Shown: in pieces, positions 51,100 through 60,583 of the stretch
Layout of the letters: each line of letters opens with the position of its first letter
Position numbering within the stretch: the first letter of the stretch is position 1
DNA from: Candidatus Aminicenantota bacterium
GTDB taxonomy: Bacteria; Acidobacteriota; Aminicenantia; Aminicenantales; Aminicenantaceae
DNA: 64,000 bases
Reading direction: 5' to 3'
NCBI GenBank assembly: GCA_016927475.1
Contig: JAFGMO010000065.1
Coordinates: 1 to 64,000, forward strand
Translations under genes and position numbers: made by a program
The notes under the pieces: generated by a model
What the model was told of the DNA's origin: nothing
What the model saw: the letters and a program-made list of their open reading frames with translations, nothing else
Databases searched by the model: none

Positions 51100-54000
51100 A
51101 TGAGCAAAATTTTAGGTGTGGACGTCGGCTCATTGACCATCAAGGCAGCCGTTTATGATCCCGGCAAAAACAAAGCCGAGGAAATCGGGATTTTTCCTCA
51201 CAAGCGCCGTCCCTTACAAAAAACGCTGTCTCTTCTGGAACAGTGGCTTTCGGACAAGCATATTTGTGCCGCAGCCTTTACCGGGAGCATGGGAAATGAT
51301 TTGGCTGAGGTATTAAACGCCTATTATGTGAACCCTCATCTGGCTTCCGCCGAGGCGAACATAAAAATCTTCCCTCATCTGCGCACCATCCTCAATATCG
51401 GAGCCTCCTCCTCTAATTTGATCTTTATCAAGGAAGATAAAAACGGGAATCCTCAGCTCGAAGACATCGTTCTTCCCCCGCATTGTTCAGCGGGAACCGG
51501 GTCATTTCTCGATCAATCGGCGTCCCGGTTCGGATGCTCCGTCAAAGAATTCGGCCAAATGGCTCTTGCTTCAAAATGTCCCGAAAACATATCAGGTACG
51601 TGTGCCGTATTTGCCGGGTCGGACATGATCGACAAGCAGCAGAAGGGCGCTCGAAAAGAAGATATTGCCGCGGGCCTTCACTATGCTTTTGTCAAATATC
51701 TGCTGGGATGCCTCGGTAAAGGAAAAGCCCTGAGATTCCCCTTCTCTTTTCAGGGAGGGGTGGCGGCGAATGAAGGTATGGTGCATATCTTAGAAGATGT
51801 GCTCCGCTCTTCAGGAAACGGGGGAGAAGTTTTTATCCCTCTTCATTTCAGGTCAATGGGGGCCATAGGAGCGGCCATTTTGGCGGCCGAAAGGAAAACT
51901 TCGTCTGATTTTAATGTTCCGTTTTCATCTCTTCAAAAACGCGTTCAGCATGCAAAAAAAAATGCGGGTCATTGGGGGAAGTTCCAAGACAAATCCCTGC
52001 CGCCCCTTCAGTTTAATGACCACATTATCATCAGGAAGGGCCGACTGGACAGGATTCCCGCGGAAAAGGGAAAAGTTCCGGTGTATCTGGGTGTTGATGT
52101 GGGGTCCGTGAGCACTTGTTTGGCGGTGCTCTATTACCCTGAAAAATCCGGGGACCATGAATGGAAAATGGTCGCCAAAAAATATCTTCCCACCCTGAGT
52201 TCTCCCCTGGAAGCGGTAACCCGAGGTTTGAGAGAAATACACCGGGAGATCGGGGAAAAAATAACCGTCCTGGATGTGGCGGTTACCGGATCGGGAAGAA
52301 AATTCATCTCCGATTATTTAGGCGGAGTCAGTGATGTCAATGAAATCACCGCCCACAGAAGGGGGGCCCAAACCGTAGCCGACAGGGTGGGGATTTCTTT
52401 TGATGAAATTTTTGAAATCGGGGGACAGGATTCCAAGTATATCAAAGGGATCGAGCATTTTGACATGAACAAATCCTGTGCCGCCGGAACGGGGTCTTTT
52501 ATTGAAGAGCAGGCCAAGCAGTTGGGTGTTGGGATCGAAAAATTTGCCTCGTACGCCCTGAAAGCGCCGTCTCCCGTTTCCCTTGGAAACAAAAAATGCA
52601 CGGTTTTTATCGAGGAGGAATTGGCGGCGCGTCAGGGATACAAATCAAGGGAAGACCTGTTGGCCAGCGCCGCCTATGCCGTGGCCGAAAATTACTTGAG
52701 CCAGTTCAAGATTGGAGACAAAAAAGGGAAAACCATTTTTTTTCAGGGAGGAGTGGCCCTCAACCGGGCGGTGGCCGCCGCTCTTCAATATTTTACTCAG
52801 GCGCGAATCATTGTTCCCGAGCATAATGAGATGATGGGTGCCGTCGGGGCCGCCATCCATGCCCGAAGACAAGCCAAAGGCCGGACGCGGTTTGTCGGCA
52901 TGGAGCATATCGAAAAAAGAAAATACACCATGAAATCTTTTCAGTGCGAGGGTTGCGCTAATTTTTGCAATGTTTCGATCGTCACCACCAATGACGGAAT
53001 GACCGTATATGGGGGAGACCGCTGCGAAAAATATTCTCTATCCACAAGCCGCAAACAAACTGTCCCTACGGATATGCCCGATTTGATCAAGGAAAGAGAA
53101 GATCTTCTTACGGCCGATTATGTGCCGGCCTGGAAACCATCCGGTTCATCTCCTTTGCGGATCGGAATACCCCGTCTTTTCACCCAATACTACGATTATT
53201 TCCCCTTATGGAAAACGTTTTTTGAGCAGCTTGGGTTTGAAGTGGTCACCTCGGGGAAAACCAACAAAAAGATGATAGAGAGAGGACGGAACAATGTGGT
53301 GACGGAGACGTGTTTTCCCGCAGAGATAAGCTACGGCCACTTGAAAGACCTTTTGGATAAAAAGGCGGATTTCATATTTTTCCCCAGTCTGATCGATGCC
53401 CCTCAAACTTCATGGAAGGAAAGGAAAACACATTATTGCACCCTTTCCCAAAACGTGCCCTTCTCCGCTCCCAGCACTTCTTATGAGCTTTTGAAAGTCG
53501 AAAACCGGATGCTGCGGCCCGCCGTTCACCTGCACCCAAAGAGGAATAATCTCGAACAAGAAATGGTCAAAACGGCTCGAAGATTGGGTAAGAGCCGGCA
53601 GGAGACGGAAGCCGCCCTGCAGGCTGGATGGAAGGCATGGACGGAATTCAGACGGCGCATAAAAAAGAGAAGGGAAGAGATTTGTTCTTCTTTGGAGATG
53701 TATCCGCATCCCGTTGTTATCGTGGGAAGGCCCTATACCCTGGGGGACCCGGGAATCCATATGGATTTGCCGAGGATGATCAAAAAAGCCGGGGGATTTC
53801 CCATCCCCGTAGATTTTCTGCCTCTGGAAGATGTGGACATCAGGGATATTCAGGATTTGGCCAATTGGACTTTTTATCATCAGGTGATGAGGGCCGCCGA
53901 ACTGATAAGGTCCCATCCTCGTCTAAACAGCATATTTTTTTCTGTTTTTTCCTGTGGCCCTGATTCTTTCCTGGAAGAATTTTTCAGGGAAGCTTTAGGG

Positions 54001-55347
54001 GGAAAACCATTCCTGGGGATCGAGGTGGGAAAGACTACGGCTCCCGCTCACATCCAGACCAGGGTGGAAGCGCTGATGGACAGCATTAAGGAAAAAAATA
54101 ACATTCCTCCTTTTGAAAAGAAAAGCTTTTTAGTGCACTTTCCTTCCAAAGCAAGAATTCTTTATGCGCCCTACATGGACCATGATGTTCCGGTGTTCAG
54201 AGAGGCCATGAAGATATTGGGTGTGGACGTGGAACCTTTGCCCCTATCCAGTCTTCAATCTTTGTCGTTGGCGAACCGGTACATGCCGGAGAAGACCTGC
54301 CTTCCGGCCCGGATGACGGCCGGAGATTATCTGGATTTTCTGAAGAGCAATCATAAAGATCCCCAAAAAATCGCCTTTTTCAACCATCAGGCTGATGGGG
54401 CCTGCCGCCAGAAGGTTTATTATCTTCTCCAGCAATTGGTTTTTGAACAATTAGGCTATAATACGATTCCCATCATAACTCCTGTTCCAGGGAAAACGGC
54501 GGGATACATCGCGCAGTTGGAATGGATTAGGGGAGGGAAAAAGCTTACCAAACGGCAAGCGGCCAAATTTTTTATCCGTTTTTGGAAAAGCCTTACGGCA
54601 AATGAGGGCATAAGACAGACGGTCCTCTCCCGCAGGCCTTATGAAAGAGAGAAAGGCTCTATGGATGACGCTTACCTGAAGGGCCTGGAGGAATTCTGCA
54701 AAACGATCGTCAATGGGGATATCATGAAGGGAGCCTGTACTTTTTTGGAGAGGGTCTTGAGTGTGCCCATTGATCCCAACCGGGGAAAGGTCAACATCGG
54801 CATTGTCGGCGAGGGTTATGTCCGTCTCCATGAATTCAGCAATCATAAAGCCATTCGCCGCCTGGAAGAGCTGGGAGCCGTGACGGTTCTTCCCATGGCT
54901 TCATCTTTTCTGAATTATGCGATGGAATCCGTTTTTATGTCACATCGTTCTTGGGTATACAGGATGCTCAGCTTCCTGAAGACCCGTATCGAACATAAGG
55001 TGGCCAAACCCGTCCATCCTTATTTGTTATTTCCTGAACCGGCGGCGGGAGATGTCATCAGGGAAGCCGCTTTTTATTTGGATCCCCGGGTGGTCAGTGA
55101 AGCCGTGGAAGGAATTGGCATGGCTTCCCTGTATGCGAAGTCAGAGGAAATTCACGGTATCCTGAACTTGATTCCCGCCCACTGTATGGCCGGAAGTTCC
55201 CTCCAGTGTTATCTTGAAAAAGTGCACCGGAATTCAGACATCCCCGTCCTGACAATTTCGCTGGACGGTATTTATGACAAAGGCTTTCAGACAAACATTG
55301 AGGTTCTCGTTCACAAGGCCGGGTTATATAAGCGTAGCTTGGAATGA
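51100..55347 (+). CDS. Giant 2-hydroxyacyl-CoA dehydratase activase (tandem BcrA/D ASKHA domains, DUF2229)
   Basis: The 1415-residue protein has two ASKHA ATPase domains: residues 1-270 (LGVDVGSLTIKAAVYD; HCSAGTGSF at 128; GTCAVFAGSD at 168) and about 325-595 (LGVDVGSVSTCLAVL; KSCAAGTGSF at 458; CTVFIEEEL at 500). In the small activators, one Cys of each type per subunit holds a [4Fe-4S] cluster across a homodimer; here one chain supplies both halves. Next are CEGCANFCNVSI near 616 and GGDRCEKYS, then the DUF2229 regions (IGIPRLFTQYYDYFPLWKTF; PVVIVGRPYTLGDPGIHMDL). Such proteins drive ATP-dependent one-electron reduction of a CoA-dehydratase or benzoyl-CoA-reductase-like partner. No such partner is in the window. 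Confidence 0.9.
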   Translation: MSKILGVDVGSLTIKAAVYDPGKNKAEEIGIFPHKRRPLQKTLSLLEQWLSDKHICAAAFTGSMGNDLAEVLNAYYVNPHLASAEANIKIFPHLRTILNIGASSSNLIFIKEDKNGNPQLEDIVLPPHCSAGTGSFLDQSASRFGCSVKEFGQMALASKCPENISGTCAVFAGSDMIDKQQKGARKEDIAAGLHYAFVKYLLGCLGKGKALRFPFSFQGGVAANEGMVHILEDVLRSSGNGGEVFIPLHFRSMGAIGAAILAAERKTSSDFNVPFSSLQKRVQHAKKNAGHWGKFQDKSLPPLQFNDHIIIRKGRLDRIPAEKGKVPVYLGVDVGSVSTCLAVLYYPEKSGDHEWKMVAKKYLPTLSSPLEAVTRGLREIHREIGEKITVLDVAVTGSGRKFISDYLGGVSDVNEITAHRRGAQTVADRVGISFDEIFEIGGQDSKYIKGIEHFDMNKSCAAGTGSFIEEQAKQLGVGIEKFASYALKAPSPVSLGNKKCTVFIEEELAARQGYKSREDLLASAAYAVAENYLSQFKIGDKKGKTIFFQGGVALNRAVAAALQYFTQARIIVPEHNEMMGAVGAAIHARRQAKGRTRFVGMEHIEKRKYTMKSFQCEGCANFCNVSIVTTNDGMTVYGGDRCEKYSLSTSRKQTVPTDMPDLIKEREDLLTADYVPAWKPSGSSPLRIGIPRLFTQYYDYFPLWKTFFEQLGFEVVTSGKTNKKMIERGRNNVVTETCFPAEISYGHLKDLLDKKADFIFFPSLIDAPQTSWKERKTHYCTLSQNVPFSAPSTSYELLKVENRMLRPAVHLHPKRNNLEQEMVKTARRLGKSRQETEAALQAGWKAWTEFRRRIKKRREEICSSLEMYPHPVVIVGRPYTLGDPGIHMDLPRMIKKAGGFPIPVDFLPLEDVDIRDIQDLANWTFYHQVMRAAELIRSHPRLNSIFFSVFSCGPDSFLEEFFREALGGKPFLGIEVGKTTAPAHIQTRVEALMDSIKEKNNIPPFEKKSFLVHFPSKARILYAPYMDHDVPVFREAMKILGVDVEPLPLSSLQSLSLANRYMPEKTCLPARMTAGDYLDFLKSNHKDPQKIAFFNHQADGACRQKVYYLLQQLVFEQLGYNTIPIITPVPGKTAGYIAQLEWIRGGKKLTKRQAAKFFIRFWKSLTANEGIRQTVLSRRPYEREKGSMDDAYLKGLEEFCKTIVNGDIMKGACTFLERVLSVPIDPNRGKVNIGIVGEGYVRLHEFSNHKAIRRLEELGAVTVLPMASSFLNYAMESVFMSHRSWVYRMLSFLKTRIEHKVAKPVHPYLLFPEPAAGDVIREAAFYLDPRVVSEAVEGIGMASLYAKSEEIHGILNLIPAHCMAGSSLQCYLEKVHRNSDIPVLTISLDGIYDKGFQTNIEVLVHKAGLYKRSLE

Positions 55348-55390
55348 ATAAAGCAGGCGTACCTGCTTTATTACCTGGATAATAACAACA

Positions 55391-55426
55391 GTCATCACCC
55401 GGTTCATTCGGGTGATCCAGGATTAT
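55391..55426 (+). repeat. REP-like palindrome (copy 4) in a convergent region
   Basis: GTCATCACCCGGTTCATTCG then GGTGATCCAGGATTAT; core 55395-55415. It lies between the activase (+) and the cupin (-), like copies 1 and 3. Confidence 0.75.
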
Positions 55427-55472
55427 AGGCAATAATTTTCATCGTTCGTGGGTGCGCCTGCGCATGAAAAAT

Positions 55473-55844
55473 TCATATATCGAGTCTGTCGAATTTTTTT
55501 TTGGTGATCTCCGATTTTACGCTGCCGGTATGAGCGGTCGTTGACGGTTCAAACAACATAAGCTTTACATGATCTTGCGGTACCACACGATGCTCCGTGC
55601 CTTTAGGAACGATATAAAATTCCCCTGCATGGACGGTCACTTTATGTTCTTTTTCGTAAACATCCAAGGTTCCTTCCATCACAAAAAACATCTCGTCTTC
55701 ATTATCATGGGTATGCCAGGGAACCTTATCCCCCTCGCATTTCACGAGCAAGATGTACTGTCCATTCAACTCCCCGATAATTTTCGGCGAAAAAGTGTCG
55801 TTAAACTTATCGAAACACCGGTTGATATTGACGACATTTCCCAT
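55473..55844 (-). CDS. Small cupin-domain protein
   Basis: A 123-residue cupin: VPWHTHDNEDEMFFVMEGTL has the first motif (two His and Glu), and GEFYIVPKGTEHRVV the second with the remaining His, so a metal site is complete. FEPSTTAHTGSV is the closing strand. Small single-domain cupins of this kind often sit beside unrelated genes; they may be sensors, isomerases or dioxygenase-like. Its role here is unknown. AAGGAGAC precedes the ATG. Confidence 0.85.
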   Translation of the reverse strand: MGNVVNINRCFDKFNDTFSPKIIGELNGQYILLVKCEGDKVPWHTHDNEDEMFFVMEGTLDVYEKEHKVTVHAGEFYIVPKGTEHRVVPQDHVKLMLFEPSTTAHTGSVKSEITKKKFDRLDI

Positions 55845-55937
55845 GTTTGTCTCCTTGGTTTGCGTGTTTATAAGACATCATACGTAAATACCGGTAAAAA
55901 GATATTCCAGATGGGGAGAAGCCGTAAATCATAATTA

Positions 55938-56033
55938 TAATTGGGACACAATACACATTCACCCTATTTTTCATCTCAATTTTCATAGAATACTTGGAAT
56001 AAAAATTGTGTAAATAGTTTTTATGTCCCCATT
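55938..56033. repeat. MITE-like element bounded by GGGACA repeats
   Basis: The left end is TTGGGACACAATACACATTC then ACCC; the right end on the minus strand is AATGGGGACATAAAAACTAT then TTAC. The outer ~10 bases match as inverted ends. Copies of the left end occur at 42932 and 43243. The right end touches the permease stop at 56033. Confidence 0.45.
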
Positions 56034-58585
56034 TATTCATACCGCAGGGATTTGACGGGGTCGGCTGTGGCCGCTTTGACCGACTGATAGCTAATAGCCA
56101 GAAGGGCTACGGCCAATGCCAGAAGGGAAGATAGGATAAAAATAAAAGGAGAGAGGGAAGTCCTGTAGGCGAAACCTCTCAGCCAGCGGTTCATGATCAA
56201 TGCGGCTGAAGGCCAGGCGATAATGTTGGCCAGAAGCACCCAGCGGATGTATTGCCCCGACATCATAACCATGAGGTTTCCGGCTGTGGCGCCCAAAACC
56301 TTTCGAATACCGATCTCCTTGACCCTGAGTTCCGCCGTGTAGGCCGCCACCCCCAACAGTCCCAGACAGGAGATGAAGACCGACAGCAGGGTGAAAACGC
56401 CGAAAACTTTCTCCATCTGCTGTTCGGAGCGGTAAAGCTCGTCGAACGATTCGTCCAGGAAGCCATAGGTAAAGGGATAAGAAGGAGAAAATTCCTGCCA
56501 GACCGCTTCGATATTTTTCAACGTTCCTTTGACATCGCCGGGTGCGATGCGGGCAAGGAGATATTCATAAAAAGACGACATCCGGCGTCCCATGAAGAAC
56601 AAAAGAGGCTGGATGGGATTATGGAGAGATTGAAAGTGAAAATTTTTGACCACGCCGATGATCTTACCCTTGTTTCCCCAAAGCGAAAACCATTTTCCTA
56701 CGGGGGATTTAAGCTCCATGACTTCCACCGCTTTTTCGTTGACGATGAAAGCTTCCCTCTCATCAGATGCGATGTCCCGGGAAAAGGATCGGCCTTCGGC
56801 CATTTCCATGTTCATGGTTTTGAAATAATCGAAGTCAGCCGCCACGAATTTCCAGTTGACATTCTGCTTGCCGTTGTTTCCTTCCCAATCGATGCCGGAG
56901 GCCTTGTTGTTCACCCGTGACGGTTTGCTTGAGGCAAAGGTAACACCCTGAATGTTCGGAATCTGACGCAGTTTTTGCTGGAAAGCATCCCTGTTCGTTA
57001 GAATTTCCCTATTCACGGGAAGAGTAACAATGTGCTCTTTTTGATAGCCCATATCTTTGGCTCGGATGTAGCGCAGTTGATGACGGACGACAAATGTGGA
57101 GATGACCAGAATGACGGTGATGGAAAACTGGAAGACGACCAATCCCCTGCGAAGGGCGCTGTTTCTTGTTTTTCCCGTCCGTCCGACTTTTTGAAAAACG
57201 TGAATAGGACGAAACGCGGAGAGATAGAGGGCGGGGTAGCTGCCGGCGGCGATGCCGGAGAAAATGGTTAGACCAAGATATATCAGGAGCATGTCCGGGC
57301 GAAAGGCCTCGGTCCAGGAGATTTGTTTTCCCGATAGAGAATTGAAGAGAGGGAGAAAAAAGCGTACGGAAAAGAGGGCCAAAAAGAGTGCCGCCAAAGA
57401 GAAAATCACCGATTCTCCCAGAAACTGACGAATGAGGTGGCCCCTGTCGGCCCCGTTAACCTTGCGCAGCCCCACTTCCCGGGACCGGTTTTCCGACCGG
57501 GCCGTGGTCAGGTTGATGAAATTGATAAAGGCGAGAAGCAGAATAAAAACAGCCACGGAGGCGAAAATGAACACTTCCTTGATATGGCCTTCGGCATGAA
57601 GGTGGATGTCCTTTAAAGGTGCGAGGCTGAGGCCTTTGTTTATTTTAAGCTGAGGAACCCTGTTTCTGACAACTTCCGAGATTTTCTCCGTGACCGCCGC
57701 TGCGGAGGCCTTGCTGTCCAGAAGAACATACGTTGCAACGATGTGGTTTCCCCAGTGGATCTGGCTTGGAGCCGCTTTCTCCAGCGTTTTCAGGGAAGCG
57801 ATCATGTTGAAAAAGACGGTGGAGTTCTGAGGAGGATCCGCTGCGATACCGGTGACTTTAAGGTCGATTTGATTGTTGAGGGTCAGCGTTTTTCCAAGGA
57901 TATCCTTTGCCCCGAAATATTTAAGAGCGGTTTTTTCACTGAGAACGACCGTATAGGGATCGGCAAGCGCCGTTTCTGAAAAGCCTTTGACCAAAGGAAA
58001 GGAAAAGATATCAAAAAAGGAGGCGTCGGCGTAGATGAATTTTTCTTCATAAAAGGATTTTTCGCCGATACGGATGAGAGGTGAGCCGGATCCTATTCGC
58101 ACGGCGTTTGTGATTTCGGGATAATCTTCGATGAGGACGGGAGCAAGAGGAACGGGCTGGACCGGGAGGTTCGATTCCACCCTGTAGATGACATCCGCGT
58201 TTTTATGGAAGCGGTCAAAGCCCCATTCATCTTTGACCCACAGAAAAATCAAAATGGCTCCGGCCATACCGATGACCAGTCCGGCCGTATTGATAAAAGT
58301 GTAGCCCTTGTGTTTTTTGATGAGACGAAAAGCGATTTTAAAATAGTTTTTTATCATGGTTAAACTCCAAGTCATGGAAAATCTTATCCATGGAAAAAAG
58401 GACCGCAGAGCGTGTTTCAAATACCAGAGTTGGGCCTTCGTTTTCCCTTTTTGTTCGGCGATACCGGCGTATTCCTCCCTGAGGTCTTCTTCGAGGGAGA
58501 AGCGATCATCATCCCAGGTAAAACGGCGGATGATCCACTCTTCCCATGCTGGGGGGGAAGGACGGCGGTTGTGTTGATATGTCAT
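56033..58585 (-). CDS. FtsX-like / MacB-type ABC permease (module 3)
   Basis: Its ATG overlaps the PadR stop (ATGA). The 850-residue protein starts with the charged cytosolic part (SLEEDLREEYAGIAEQKGKT), then TFINTAGLVIGMAGAILIFL, a MacB periplasmic domain, spans near SVAVFILLLAFINFINLTTA and SREVGLRKVNGADRGHLIRQ, and the second half with FISCLGLLGVAAYTAELRVK, EIGIRKVLGATAG and the end DPVKSLRYE. The three complete modules share this layout and the closing motif but differ clearly in sequence, so they are paralogues and not recent copies. Again there is no adjacent ATPase. Confidence 0.9.
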   Translation of the reverse strand: MTYQHNRRPSPPAWEEWIIRRFTWDDDRFSLEEDLREEYAGIAEQKGKTKAQLWYLKHALRSFFPWIRFSMTWSLTMIKNYFKIAFRLIKKHKGYTFINTAGLVIGMAGAILIFLWVKDEWGFDRFHKNADVIYRVESNLPVQPVPLAPVLIEDYPEITNAVRIGSGSPLIRIGEKSFYEEKFIYADASFFDIFSFPLVKGFSETALADPYTVVLSEKTALKYFGAKDILGKTLTLNNQIDLKVTGIAADPPQNSTVFFNMIASLKTLEKAAPSQIHWGNHIVATYVLLDSKASAAAVTEKISEVVRNRVPQLKINKGLSLAPLKDIHLHAEGHIKEVFIFASVAVFILLLAFINFINLTTARSENRSREVGLRKVNGADRGHLIRQFLGESVIFSLAALFLALFSVRFFLPLFNSLSGKQISWTEAFRPDMLLIYLGLTIFSGIAAGSYPALYLSAFRPIHVFQKVGRTGKTRNSALRRGLVVFQFSITVILVISTFVVRHQLRYIRAKDMGYQKEHIVTLPVNREILTNRDAFQQKLRQIPNIQGVTFASSKPSRVNNKASGIDWEGNNGKQNVNWKFVAADFDYFKTMNMEMAEGRSFSRDIASDEREAFIVNEKAVEVMELKSPVGKWFSLWGNKGKIIGVVKNFHFQSLHNPIQPLLFFMGRRMSSFYEYLLARIAPGDVKGTLKNIEAVWQEFSPSYPFTYGFLDESFDELYRSEQQMEKVFGVFTLLSVFISCLGLLGVAAYTAELRVKEIGIRKVLGATAGNLMVMMSGQYIRWVLLANIIAWPSAALIMNRWLRGFAYRTSLSPFIFILSSLLALAVALLAISYQSVKAATADPVKSLRYE

Positions 58586-58914
58586 GGTTTATCGAAAGAA
58601 TATTCCCCGAGGTCTCCCCAGAGGCGCCGGTGCAGCCGAATGGACTCTTTTAGGGATTCCTTTCCGGCCGGTGTCAGCTCGAAATAGGTGCGCCGTCTGC
58701 CGCCCTTTCGCGGAAGGGGAGCCCCCATTCTTTTTTGAATGAATCCTTTGCTGGCCATCTGTCTTAAAAGGCCGTAAAGCGTCCCGTAGGTGTAATCGAG
58801 GCCGGTGTCCTTCAAAATCTGCCGCCTGATGGGGACACCGTAGGCCTTTTCTTTAAGGCGCCAGATGGCCAGCATGACCATTTCTTCAGCTTTGCTCGGT
58901 GTTTTGATGTTCAT
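58582..58914 (-). CDS. PadR-family regulator (module 3)
   Basis: A 110-residue PadR: AEEMVMLAIWRLKEKAYGVP, IRRQILKDTGLDYTYGTLYG, LLRQMASKGFIQKRMGAPLP and KGGRRRTYFELTPAGKESLK. The permease start overlaps the stop. Upstream (58915-58960) I see no perfect palindrome comparable to the one of module 2, only a weak GTAT/ATAC pair, so each module may have its own operator type. Confidence 0.9.
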   Translation of the reverse strand: MNIKTPSKAEEMVMLAIWRLKEKAYGVPIRRQILKDTGLDYTYGTLYGLLRQMASKGFIQKRMGAPLPRKGGRRRTYFELTPAGKESLKESIRLHRRLWGDLGEYSFDKP

Positions 58915-58996
58915 GGTGATCCTTATTTATTTGGGTATCACAAATATATACGCAATATTTTAAAAAAGGTTCCCTTTAAAAAGAATTGATTGAAAA

Positions 58997-59917
58997 TTAT
59001 TTTGATCTGGATAGTTGATTGTCTCTGATAAACAAAAGGGAATGAATAAGATCTACGATGAAGGTATTTACGGGGACCGGGATATTGTTCTTCCGGGCGG
59101 TCCGGATGATTTCTCCGTTCAGATAATCGATTTCTGTCGGCCGGTTAAAAGAATAATCCTGGTACATAGAGGTGAGATTGTCGGATTGTACCAGGGAGTT
59201 TAATCCCTCTATGTCGAGGTTTATTCTGAAACCTTCCGATGCGGCCACCGCCAGTCCCTCATTGAGGATGGCCTGCTTGAGCGGATTGATCTTTTCCCCT
59301 GAAATGACGTTGTTGGACGTTTTAAGGATCATGGACAGAGGATTGTAAATACTGTTAATCAGAAGTTTTTTCCATATTCTCTGTTTAATGTTTGAGCTGA
59401 CATGAACATCGATAAAGGATGATGCGAAAATGGTGCTGAAGGGAGAGCTGAAAAATTTTTTTTCTATAACCAGGGTGCCGAGGAAATAACGGACTTTCCC
59501 TATTGACATCAAGGTTGCGCCGAATTGGCAATAGCCCCTGAACATCTGTTGGGAAGTGATCCGTCCGGCGCTCCATTCCTCGATTTTCGAGCGGATATGG
59601 ATGCCGTTTTGAAGGATGAGAAACCGGGTCGAGGGACGGACCTGATGCTGGATCTGCTCTGTCACCTGCCGCAGATCATAAAGTTTAACCAGGGGAATAA
59701 CCAGCGTATCCTTAAGGTCAAAATCGATGCTGTCATGCACTTCCGGAAAATACCGTTTATCGGTCTGGTTGGTAAGCAGCAATCCTTTGTTTTTGAGGGT
59801 CTTCAGATGTTTCTTTTTGACGATGACTTTCAATCGGCAGTCGGGATTTTCCAGCAAAATCCCGGATAATACCGAACTGATCGCGCCTAATCCGATGATA
59901 ACGACTTTATGGGGCAT
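58997..59917 (-). CDS. Ketopantoate reductase-like (ApbA/PanE family) dehydrogenase
   Basis: The ATG at 59917 opens directly with MPHKVVIIGLGAISSVLSGI, the NADP-binding GxGAxx motif. Then FLILQNGIHIRSKIEEW matches the LQNG segment, KKLLINSIYNPLSMILKTSN contains the catalytic Lys and NPL segment, and SMYQDYSFNRPTEIDYLNGE matches the family's S..D...R.TEI..L.G motif. PanE reduces 2-dehydropantoate to pantoate for CoA synthesis, but relatives reduce other 2-oxoacids. About 306 residues, normal length. Extended frames to 60058 lack support. Confidence 0.85.
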   Translation of the reverse strand: MPHKVVIIGLGAISSVLSGILLENPDCRLKVIVKKKHLKTLKNKGLLLTNQTDKRYFPEVHDSIDFDLKDTLVIPLVKLYDLRQVTEQIQHQVRPSTRFLILQNGIHIRSKIEEWSAGRITSQQMFRGYCQFGATLMSIGKVRYFLGTLVIEKKFFSSPFSTIFASSFIDVHVSSNIKQRIWKKLLINSIYNPLSMILKTSNNVISGEKINPLKQAILNEGLAVAASEGFRINLDIEGLNSLVQSDNLTSMYQDYSFNRPTEIDYLNGEIIRTARKNNIPVPVNTFIVDLIHSLLFIRDNQLSRSK

Positions 59918-60034
59918 GAATATCCATATCCTCCGGCTAATATTATTATTAAACCACGAGAAAAATAGCAAGGCATGAACGTTTATAAAGGTAAAGGAAA
60001 AATTTTGTTGGCTTTGTGATTTGGTCATATATCC

Positions 60035-60063
60035 TTGACAGTAGTATGAAAATAACATATCTT
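60035..60063 (+). promoter_or_regulatory. Promoter of the RHH/RelE toxin-antitoxin pair
   Basis: TTGACA (60035-60040) and TATCTT (60058-60063) are spaced by 17 bases, directly before the ribosome site GAAGGAGATG of the antitoxin. This is one of the best promoter matches in the window. Confidence 0.65.
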
Positions 60064-60080
60064 ATATGAAGGAGATGATA

Positions 60081-60308
60081 ATGGTCAGAAAAACAATTGC
60101 CATGGATGAAGATCTTGTTAAGGATTTGAGTATGTTTGCCAGAAAAGAACATCGTGATTTTTCCGGTGCTCTTAGATATGCCCTCCGTATCGGCCTTCTT
60201 GCGTTAGAAAATCCCGACCTTACGGTTAAAGAGATAAAAGACATTTTAGAGGCGATGGTCGATTATGAAATGGGCAATGTGGCAGAGCTGGATCTGAAGG
60301 ACCTGTGA
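60081..60308 (+). CDS. Ribbon-helix-helix-like antitoxin
   Basis: A 75-residue protein starting MVRKTIAMDEDLVKDLSMFA, with RDFSGALRYALRIGLLALEN in a ribbon-helix-helix pattern and an acidic tail (MVDYEMGNVAELDLKDL). ATG 60081 follows GAAGGAGATGATA, which decides the start against the ATG at 60066. It overlaps the toxin gene (TGATG). It is expected to bind its own promoter and block the RelE-like toxin. Confidence 0.75.
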   Translation: MVRKTIAMDEDLVKDLSMFARKEHRDFSGALRYALRIGLLALENPDLTVKEIKDILEAMVDYEMGNVAELDLKDL

Positions 60309-60568
60309 TGAGGCTTATTGAAACCTCAAAATTAAAGAGACTGCGCAAGAAAATAAAAGAAAACCATGAAAAGGAAGCCCTGCGGCTGGCTGTTGCGAGA
60401 ATATGGGAATACCCTGAAGAAGGAAAGAGGCTCAAGGGTGAATTTAAAGAACTGCGGTCCTTCAGTTACACAGCAAAGGGACAGAACAGGAGGCTTATAT
60501 ACAAATTGGAGGAAGGAACCATTGTTCTTTTATCATTCGGACCGAGAGAAGGGGCTTATAAGAAATGA
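60308..60568 (+). CDS. RelE/ParE-family toxin
   Basis: The 86-residue product has KLKRLRKKIKENHEKEALRL, ELRSFSYTAKGQNRRLIYKL and EGTIVLLSFGPREGAYK, the order of RelE/ParE toxins (basic helix, then R..Y..... strand pair and the terminal strand). It begins with ATG overlapping the antitoxin stop. RelE toxins cleave mRNA on the ribosome, and ParE relatives inhibit gyrase; the sequence does not decide which. The ferredoxin-nitroreductase gene follows after 15 bases and may be co-transcribed. Confidence 0.78.
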   Translation: MRLIETSKLKRLRKKIKENHEKEALRLAVARIWEYPEEGKRLKGEFKELRSFSYTAKGQNRRLIYKLEEGTIVLLSFGPREGAYKK

Positions 60569-60583
60569 AGGGAGAAAAACACC

